From assembly GCA_030549175.1 (NCBI GenBank), contig JAUKUA010000002.1, positions 1,178,001 to 1,242,000 on the forward strand: a stretch of DNA of 64,000 bases, in the 5' to 3' direction. Shown piece after piece: positions 55,861 to 64,000 of this stretch (position 1 is its first letter; every line of letters starts with the position of its first letter). The position numbers were made by a program, and so were the translations under genes. The DNA comes from Lasiosphaeris hirsuta (Eukaryota; Ascomycota; Sordariomycetes; Sordariales; Lasiosphaeriaceae). The notes under the pieces are model-generated. The model was not told the DNA's origin, searched no databases, and saw nothing but the letters and a program-made list of their open reading frames with translations.

Positions 55861-58710
55861 TCAATAGCCATCGTGGAAGTGCCTTCTGATCTCTCGAACT
55901 AGGTCACAGAAAGCAGTCTGGACGTTGGAGCCCGTCGTCGCATCGGCCTCGACAAACCGGCACTTGAACGACTCGGCCAAGGCTTTCCCCTCCTCCGTAC
56001 TCACTTGTATTGCCTCTGTCTGTTCACAGTTGTTGTCGACAACCACCATTGGGAAGTAATCATCCGTGTCTTTGGCTCGAAGGATTTCCTGGTGGAACGT
56101 CATGACATCTTCGAAAGAACCGCGGTTGGTGGCGCTATAGACGAGCAGGAAGCCTTCACCCGCCCTCATGTACTGCTCCCTCATCGCCGAGTACTCTTCC
56201 TGGCCGGTTGTTTCGAGGATATCGAGCTCGCAATGCTCACCGTCAACTGTACATCGTTTCCGGTTGTCGTAGTCGTCCAGTCTCCAGTCTGTAGAATCGT
56301 ACATCTCGGCAGAGTGAGGAACCAGAAACTTCCTGAGGTCAGAGCTGGGGCATGACGGCGATCGTGGTGTTGGACATCCAACTGAGACACTAACCTGGAG
56401 CGTAAATCTTCCTTTGTCCGACCCCATTCCTCCAATCACGGCAATTCTGTACTCCAACGGGTGCATGCTGGAAGGAGTCCCGGGTATCAGTGGTGCAAGG
56501 AGACCTCTTCTTCTGAGGTTTTGACGTTTTGTCCGCGTTTCCTCGAGTGCTTTTTCCCATTCTCTGCGCCGCGCCTTAATCGGCAACCTCACAAAGAATT
56601 TGCGCGTCGACCAAGAAGAAGAGGTGGACCTGTTAACCCAATTGATCTCGAGGCTATCACCATATGCGACTGGGAGAAATGTCAATCTTTCGGCATGCCA
56701 ATTCCATCGTGTTTTCCTTCATCCCGTGCACACTCACTATAGCTTTTCTGGATGTCTGGAGTTATCCGGAGGATAGTTCGCATGTCTTAGCCTTGTATTA
56801 TTTGGGCAATGTAAAGTTTCGCCGGTTGGTTCCCTGTTCGGCGGGAATCCCTTTGCTGATTTGCCGGAGAGACAAGAATGACGGCCCTTGCGAAAAGGTA
56901 CAACTGCGCGAGAGGCTAAATGACACAGCCTCAGTTAGAAAATAATCAAAATGGCAAGCAGGTGTGAGGCCGGAGAATTCGTACGTTTTTCTGAGCTGTC
57001 CTCTCGATGCTGGCGGTGGCGGTGTCTTCGCAGAGAAGCAACTCGCCACACATGTGGACCAGAGCTTGATCCGATGCATCCAGTGCTGCAAGCAGTGCCA
57101 CTTTGGCATCATCGCGGTCTCGAGACTCTTTAGCGATGCGGGCCTCTTCAAGCACCGTTTCCACTGCCGCCATCGCTGCTTTGATCGATTTGCCATCTTC
57201 GTCTTGCGCAAGCTCCTTTTTGCCGCATGTCAGCATAACCCTCGCGGGGTCGACAACGCCCTTACCTCCAAGAAAGCCTTGTACTTGTCCAAGCGATGCG
57301 CTAGCAGTGGGAGAACTCCTATTACATCTCCAATCGGATCTCGCAGCCCATCTAGAACACATGATGACGGTGAAACTGCTCCCTTGAGCGTTATTGCTGT
57401 TTGCAATGCTTTCTTTGCGCGTTTCTCTCCAGAGACGAGCTGGGCATAGGAGGCTCTGGCTGGCTCTGCCCACATTTCAAAGAGCCGAAGCTATGGCGAG
57501 TCGAACCGCCGATAATTCCCCAAAGCTAGTCCCTCTAATCGGATAAGAAATCGTCTTTGTGTATCAATGAGTTGGCGAGACTGTTGCAAGAAGTCGTCGG
57601 CAGCTTCCATATCTCCTACCAGCACAATTCCGTGTGACCTCACCATTTCATCCCGGGATCCAGCGAGGTATTCCAGTCGAGCGACGTAGACTCTTTCCTG
57701 ACGGACAAGTTCCTCGACAGCGAGCGTCTGTGGCGACAGCGGATTCTTGAAATCGTGTAACCCGGGTAAGGAACCAACGTCGACAGCTTCGATCACCCCC
57801 GCATCAACCAGCTTAGAAAGGATTTGGTTAACGAGTCGAATGACCTGGGGTAGAATCGAAGTCAGCTGCTGATGATCTGGGGCGCTGGATGACTCTTCAC
57901 CTTGACATGACCTGTGGTGTCGTCATACAATAGGTCGGTTACCGTGAAACAATCCTCTATTGGTATCCCCTGCCGGGTGGAACAGGCTTGGATGAACTCG
58001 ACGATGGCAAGTTTGGTCGAAGGCGTGGGTAGCTCATGGGACAGGAACTCTTGCCATGTGTCGCGGTAATGGTTATCCAACTGGTCGTAAAGCAGCAACA
58101 GAGGTCCGCCGCGTCGAAACACCCATATCAGAATTGTCAAAGGATCCGAATCCGGACGCACGGAGCGCTCCCGTGCGATGATCTGATTCAACGAGCATTG
58201 CGTCAACTGTGACAGCAGGGCTTCTGTCTCGACACAGTCGTGAAAGATTGATCTCAGGTGTACGCTGGCGGGAAGAACGGAGAGCTTTCCTGCTTTCTGT
58301 GGTTCTGGTCCGTCAACGTAATGCTGCTGGTTATGGATATCGCCGGGGTGTATGGGTAGCGCCAGCACTGAGATGTCGGAGATATCGCTGAGGCTCATTC
58401 CTGAAAAGATTGACCACCCATGACTTCGAGCGACCGATGAGCGCATGGAGAAGTCCATTGTGTCTCTCTTGATCCTGCGGTACACTCTTGAGGCCTTAAG
58501 GTTCTTCTCAAACGGCAATTCGAAGAGCGAGCGGCGGTTCTGCACGGATTGTTCTTGCAACCCACCGGTCTCGGGGCCGCCATGCGAAGGGGAAGACTGT
58601 ACCGATACTCTCTGCTGAGATGGATTGGCAAATGCTTGGTCGGCATCTGTGCCGAGAAAGATCTGGGCCAGTGCTTGATTGCTTTTGAGCAGGGCGTCCA
58701 TGTTCGACAT
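55861..58710 (-). pseudogene. Cdc24-type RhoGEF (CH-like, DH, PH) fused to a Ras-like GTPase domain, two nonsense codons
   Basis: Exons 58710-57901, 57844-57266, 57215-56985, 56915-56738, 56669-56395 and 56328-55861; introns 50-69 nt, one with a TTCTAAC branch, and every phase closes (846 codons). Residues about 190-285 match the Cdc24 N-terminal region (LTILIWVFRRGGPLLLLYD; VEFIQAC; TVTDLLYDDTTGHVKV). About 310-540 is DH (VEELVRQERVYVARLEYL; RRFLIRLEGLA; LAHRLDKYKAFLE). About 541-645 is PH (QLYLFARAVILVSP; SLEINWVN; RREWEKALEETR). Residues 668-846 are Ras-like (LDILETTGQEEYSAMREQY). One exon carries both the PH end and the Ras start. TAG at 57491-57493 (residue 388) and TAA at 56787-56789 (residue 583) interrupt it. 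GTPase motifs are degenerate (GGMGSDKGR, no GKS; VVDNNCE for NKxD), and there is no CAAX box. Confidence 0.85.
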
Positions 58711-59930
58711 GAGCTGCTTCTGATGATCTTCAGCACCAGTGATTATGCGATAGTAAGATGTTTGGGTACTATGTATGGGCCCCGGCTACATAGCCACTTT
58801 ATAAACGCTTTACGAACTCGGCCATATTATTACATATGCCGACCCCATCTGTAGATATCTCTGGTGGGAAGAGGAATATCCTTTTCTTATCCTACACATG
58901 GCGAGTTTTAGCGTCTACTAGTACGTACTTTCCCGAAAGTGAAGCCTGCCAGATTTTCTCCTTCTTACTTCCCATAGCTACCTTGTCGTAGATGACTGAC
59001 CCCTTATTATCGAGCAAGGTACACATGTATAAGCGGCTTTAATGTGCGCTTTTCCACCTAGTGACCTCTACGTGTTACGACAGTATCGCATTTAGCGCCG
59101 TGTATGTACTTGCCCCCCCCCCCCCCCCCCGTCCCTCCTGTCCGGTACGGGGGAACAGCCACATACCAAGCGTAGCCGTAGCAACCCCTCCGAAGTACAA
59201 GGCCACAATGGACGTCCTGGCGGATACCTAAGCCGCCTGGTCACCAGAGGACTGGCCGGTGGGCGAGGGGGTGGGAATGGTCGACATTTTACAGCTTCAA
59301 AATAACAAAGACAGCTGAATATAATCGTTGACGACACCTGAAGAGAAGAGAGAGAGAGAGGGAATAGGGATGGGAACAGACGTGAAAACCCTTTTGCTTA
59401 GACATCTTGGTTTGTTGGAGGTGGTGCCCCACCTCGAGGGTGCAGGGCGCACACGCCACCTCACCTGGCTAGTGCCCTTTGGGCCACACCTAGATAGCTG
59501 TTGCAGGCCAGGGAAATCCTGGCCCGCAACACCACAGAATCGATCACCGTTTCCCATTGCTCTGTCTCGCCCACATGGTTCCTTCCTCTATCGTGGTGGG
59601 AATTCGAATGGTTGCCAGCTATGGCAGCCACGCCGGGCGGCCGCACGGCCTACAGCGTTGAGGGGAATTGAGGCAAGTACGAAGGCTCTAGTTAGAAGAG
59701 AGACTTACCTATTTACCCTTGCTCTTAGTGGAGTAGTAGAAAGAGTGACATAGGCATAAACGTAATATCAAAGCTATCTTGACCGCCTTACGCTCTTAGT
59801 CCGATTTGCTATCTTTTATAACTAGATATACTAAATACCTAACAATCTAGTCATCAGGATTGTGTCTCGGAAGAATCTTTTACTTGAGGGCGTTAAGGTT
59901 GGCCGATATTGTTCGGAAAGAAACTCCCGT
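58711..59930. other. Intergenic with long C run
   Basis: A run of about 18 C near 59,113-59,130, a GA-rich repeat near 59,345-59,360 and a GGCCAGG/CCTGGCC hairpin at 59506-59524. No gene supported. Confidence 0.45.
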
Positions 59931-59936
59931 CTCTCC

Positions 59937-60440
59937 CTAGTAGTAACTAATTACCGTGTAGCTGAAGCAACTTATCATAGCTACATGGGTCTTGGTGTTG
60001 ACTAGGCGTGAATCTAATCGTTGATGGTCGAAGCTCGGAGGCATTCCAGAACGGATTGTTATTAAGAAACCCTGCCTAGCTTGAGAGAGGGCTAAAAACT
60101 CTACATTGGAGGGAAGACCAACCGCTAGCCCTGGAGATAAGCCGATAACAGTACTTTCCGACGAAGATACGTCTCTGGTGGGTGAGATAAGAACAAACTC
60201 TGGTCTAATCATGTCTTTCTCCGCCTTAAGTAGGCCTTTTGGACTCACCGCCAGAAGCATTGCTCTTATTCGGATACCCTGCTTCGCGACATGCTTAAAC
60301 TAGCTGAGAGTTTGTTTTTTGAACAACGAGAGGAAATAACGACAGAGGGGACAACTTTCTGCCGAGGCGATGAGCTGTTGTGGCCACCGTGCACGCGCTC
60401 TTACCTCCTGCTACCTGAACTCCCATGCCATCCATCACAG
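59937..60440 (-). pseudogene. Fragment of a second HET-type gene
   Basis: One minus-strand frame reads WPQQLIASAESCPLCRYFL, FKKQTLS, then TAG at 60300-60302, then FKHVAKQGIRIRAMLL, LISPTRDVSSSESTVIG and QGFLITIRSG, ending at 59937. The C-P-L-C-R module preceded by A-S-A-E resembles the N-terminal Cys module of HET proteins, including the one at 52.4 kb. The TAG fits TGG to TAG. No HET core motif (LSYxWG, CIIQDD) is present, so the domain itself is lost. The assignment rests on the N-terminal module only. Confidence 0.45.
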
Positions 60441-62510
60441 TCTGGATGATAGCCTTCGATATGAGTAAGATCCGGTCGGCGTACTGGGAGAGGGGTTACC
60501 TATCTTAGCTGCTTAATGTTCGAAAATGGGAATGGTCGAATGGCATGACCTATCCAATCTTCATCGTTCTAGGAGCCGAGAACTGTCGCGATGCAGCGCT
60601 GTCCCGGGCCTTCTTCCTTTGCTTACCGTTGTGCTTCCACTTTCCAACCCCACTTACTACTCTCTCCGATGCTCCCTTTCGACAACACAGTTAGTCTATA
60701 TCGGTAAACGTTATATCTGTAGTTTAGAGACTTAGAATTTGACTCGGGTCATTGGAGTTACGTTCTGAGAACGAGTGGTAGTTTCAGTGGGTCTATTAAC
60801 GATGGTTGTTTGTATGGGCAAAGGAAAACGGTAGTACTTGGCGGTGGACTGGTGTCCCAAAACTGGGTCTAGGAGCGGATCCTTGCGACGTACACACGAT
60901 TTTAAATCACGGTAATTATAGCCGAACTCACCTCGGCTCAGGGAGGTACTCGCTTTGCCTCACCCCCTGCTCAGGCTGTGCGACTAATCCGGACTTGGTC
61001 AGAAAAATGTTGTGGGAGGTAACTAAAGAGGTAGGTACATTGTTTGGGGATGTTGGACTGATGAATTAGGGGTGGACGCTCAACACTAGTGCAGGTGAGC
61101 CTGATGGCTTTTTGCATCGTCTCGTGTAACTTGACAGACTTGAGTCAACTACATGTAGTAAATGCATCTAAACTAGTGGCAACTCTATGTTTGAGCATTG
61201 CATTCCGTCATGACAAGGGAAATAAATGATTCCCAGCAGAATGCCCAGAGGTTCCCCAATACTGGAAGGCATGGAGCGAGCCGACCGCCTGGTGACAGAC
61301 AGTAGCCGCCACGAACTGAGCAAGGATATGTAAACTAATGCAAACACGCCCAACTAAACACCTGGCGATGCAACATGGATGCGGAGATCGGGGCTCAAAG
61401 TAAAAACCGACGGATGTGGAGCCGGCGCGCCCTGCATCACATTCACGGCACGAAATTGCCGGCCGCTGGGTATCTCAAACAACCAGCATAACAATATCGA
61501 CCTGGTATATTTCCGCTTCGGCGAGGCAGCCGTGGCCTGGGATTTCATTTTGCCAAGATGACGCCCCAACTCCCGCTGCCTTCTCGAAAATCTTTCAATA
61601 TTTGGTATCAGGCCCTGCTACAAACCCCAGCTGTAAAGTAAACGGCCCAGTTCCTTGGCGGACGTGTTACTTCTTATCAGGGCTGGACTGTTACACAGAG
61701 CTACCCAGACCGTTACACAGACCTGCTGGGTCAATCAAAGGGTTCGGTGATGTGCCGGCTATTGTGACCATAGGTAATCAAATGCTCGGCAGATGTGATA
61801 TCAGGTTGGGGCCATCTCCGTTTACCCCGCGTGGGAGTTAGCCAGCTCCAGGGCACTGAGAGCGGGCCATGTTTCGATGGGTGCCATTGACCGCCGCCAT
61901 ATCGTGCTTGAGGACTTTGGCCCTGTCAAGATGAAATTCCTGGCCAGCAAAGGAGAGTGGGTAGACCACCGGGTGCTAGTGGGACAATGTGATATGTGAG
62001 ATGGGATCCCGAGTCTTGGCAACAAGGTTGAAAGCTCCCAGTCCCCTCGGCTGACGCACGGCACATGCGAGCGCCATGCATCCCATGGGGGAGTTTTTGG
62101 GGACGGCACCCATTGAACCCCAAATATGAGGTTGATGTCGGGGTCTCAAACTCGGCGCCCCGGCTGACGTCTGGCGTGTGAAAGCCGACTTTAAGGCTGT
62201 TCGGCTTTGGTACCCCACTCGCTCCAGTGTTTCCCAACTCGAGCAAGACAAATACAAATACCAGAATGTCGTCGATCTCACCCCACCCAGGGGCCATCTC
62301 TTCTCCCACACCCTTCCGCATCTAGTTCCTAGTTCTCACCCGTACCGCACGGGGTCGTCACTGCCACCATGCCTTTTGGAATCCTGGATTGCAAGAAGAT
62401 GGAAGTCGTGCCTGGCACGGGTACGCTCCCCTTCACTCAACACCTGCCGGGGTGTCATTACGGTTCTTTTGTACACGCTAACACTTCGGCTCCTGCCGTG
62501 CCCAGCTTTC
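60441..62510. other. Long stretch without supported gene
   Basis: Short, overlapping chance frames on both strands. AT-rich to 61,200, then mixed. The last 300 bases are probably promoter and 5' UTR of the transporter that follows. Confidence 0.45.
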
Positions 62511-64000
62511 ATGACCGACCAGGATGACCTGCCGCCCGAGCTGGCCGACATCCCTCGTGAACGACTGAAGCATGGAACAGGGCGATTCAAAGACGTGATC
62601 CTGGTGCCTCAGCCATCTGACAGCCCAAACGACCCTCTGAACGTGAGCATACCTTCCCACGCCCCTCCCCCCCCCCCCCCCCCAAAACTCCCCCTAATCC
62701 ACAACAGTAACTAACATCATCTTCAGTGGCCCCAATGGTTCGCGTAACCCCGCTGCACCCCTGAAAGAAAAGAAAGAAAAAAACAACTGACACGACACAC
62801 CCTCCAGGAAAAAAGAACTAATCCTCTTCATCGTCGGCCTCTCCGCGGCCGTGGTGGGGGCCTACGGGCCGATGCTCTCGCCGGGCTTCGTCGAGATCGC
62901 CGACAACCTCCACATCACGGTCGAGGTGCTAGCGCAGTCGACGGCCTGGCTGATCCTGTGCATCGGGCTCGGCCTGTTCCTGACCAACCCGCTCGCCAAG
63001 ATCATCGGGCGCCGCCCCGTGTACCTCCTCGCAATGGTAATCATGTTCGTGACGAGCGTGTGGGGCGCCGCTGTGACCGAGTACAACTCGTGGCTGGGGA
63101 GTCGCATCCTGGCCGGTGTCGGCATGGCGCCGTATGAGGTCTTGGTGCAGTGCACCATCGGGGACATGTACTTTGTGCATGAGCGCGCGACGCGGATCGC
63201 CGTGTGGAATCTGTTCTTGTTGACGGGGATTAGCGGGGGTGCGTTAATCGCCGGGTACATCATTGAGCGGGATGGGTATCGGTGGACGTTTGGCGTGTGT
63301 GCGATTTTGTTTGGCATTCTACTGATTGCCGTCATCTTCTTGGTACCTGAGACGGCTTACCGAAGAGACTCGGTTCTGCCGGTGCCGGTGAGTGACCAGG
63401 AGGAGAGAGAGGGCGAGGGCAGTGTCCACAAGATGAAGCTGGGCCATGATCACGATGTTCAGCACGTCAACGAGAAGGAGATGCATACGACGTATGACGG
63501 GGAGGGCGGCACCGCGGAGAAAAAGCACACCTACCTCCAGTCGCTGCGCGTCTTTACTGGGCGGTACTCGTACGCCCCTGGCTGGAAGGTATTTGCGCGG
63601 CCAGTTATCCTCTTGTTCTACCCCGCCGTCTTCTGGGGGTTTCTGATCTACGGTAAGCGTCTCTTATCTCATCCCTTCACCCTCGTCCCTGACAGCAAAA
63701 GGCACCACCCTCACTTGGATCGTCGTCTTCTCGGTTGTCAACGGCGTCATCTTTGTCGGCCCGCCCTATAACTTTAGCATCAGCCAAACGGGCCTCATCA
63801 GCTTGTCCCCCTTCGTCTTGACCATCATCGGCGAGCTAATCTCGGGCCCGCTCAACGACTGGATCTGCATCCATCTGACACGCAAAAACAAGGGCGTCTA
63901 CGAGCCCGAATTCAGGCTACCCCTAATGATTGTTGCTACCATCCTCGGAGTGGTCGGGTTCTTTGGCTTCGGTGCCACCGTGCAGTACCAGACGCACTGG
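62511..64000 (+). CDS. MFS transporter, DHA1-type, cut by window end (partial)
   Basis: Exons 62511-62642, 62727-62737, 62808-63652 and 63696 to the window end. The second exon has only 11 bases; with phases 0 and 2 it restores the conserved segment DPLNWPQWKKE found before the first membrane helix of this family. Its donor (GTTCGC) is weak. The membrane part shows GAYGPMLSPGF in helix 1, LAKIIGRRPVYL as the loop 2-3 signature, and VPETAYRR at the end of helix 6. A long hydrophilic loop rich in Glu, His and Lys lies between the halves. A poly-C tract lies in intron 1. Such transporters export drugs or toxic compounds or move small nutrients; the substrate is unknown. Confidence 0.9.

Noticed and set aside
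55861..56466. Treating the Ras-like domain as a separate gene starting at the Met at 56466
   Set aside because: The frame runs without a stop through the PH end and the linker into the Ras domain inside a single exon, and no promoter-sized gap exists. Kept as a fallback only.
56787..57493. Programmed readthrough, selenocysteine or intron to explain the two stops in the fusion gene
   Set aside because: Fungi of this group lack selenocysteine insertion; no suitable donor/acceptor pair surrounds the stops; stops of the same kind occur in neighbouring pseudogenes.
59113..59130. Long C run as a functional signal
   Set aside because: Similar C runs occur at 5,791, 16,534, 19,261 and 62,669; they look like ordinary homopolymers and may be uncertain in length.

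Overview
The window is nuclear DNA of a filamentous ascomycete (Pezizomycotina, most likely a Sordariomycete). The evidence is GC-rich coding exons, short GT-AG introns of about 45-130 nt (some with a clear CTAAC branch site), recognisable fungal housekeeping genes, and accessory genes whose stop codons look like repeat-induced point mutation (RIP). Gene models were built by eye; exon joins are given where the reading phase closes.

Layout. 1-12.4 kb is mostly ordinary: a small acidic protein, a conserved fungal protein with basic clusters, the Arp2/3 subunit ARPC3, the tRNA-m1A58 methyltransferase subunit TRM6, a glutathionyl-hydroquinone reductase-like protein, an alpha/beta hydrolase and a possible small secreted protein. 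13.3-19.05 kb is an accessory island of three consecutive broken genes: a fungal repeat-family protein with a possible PD-(D/E)XK-like fold, a LysM/chitin-binding/GH18 chitinase and an F-box/ankyrin gene, plus relic duplications. 19.7-24 kb has a four-helix MARVEL-like membrane protein and two decayed genes. A tRNA-Ile(AAU) with an intron lies at 25.1 kb. 26-44 kb is the stable core: Tcp11/Sok1-like protein, M1 aminopeptidase, a large multi-pass membrane protein, a secretory lipase, an MFS transporter and a protein with an RS-rich tail. 44-60.4 kb is a second, larger accessory island: palindromes and tandem repeats, a second member of the repeat family, a Cys-rich small protein, an atypical kinase, a large decayed gene, two HET-domain remnants, a heavily decayed SERAC1-like hydrolase and a Cdc24-type GEF fused to a Ras-like domain. 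The window ends inside another MFS transporter.

Main discovery candidate. On the minus strand at 55,861-58,710, six exons with closing phases join a Cdc24-type N-terminal region, a DH (RhoGEF) domain and a PH domain directly to a complete but motif-degenerate Ras-like GTPase domain. It is a GEF-GTPase fusion ending in a GTPase where Cdc24 normally carries PB1. In this strain it has two in-frame stops (TAG and TAA), each explicable by one C-to-T change in a CpA context.

Taken together, most broken genes in the two islands belong to fungal non-self recognition or defence-type families (HET, SERAC1-like hydrolase, F-box/ankyrin, kinase, LysM chitinase). Nearly all of their nonsense codons are TAG or TAA, the pattern expected if RIP or a RIP-like process has worn down these islands while neighbouring housekeeping genes remained intact.
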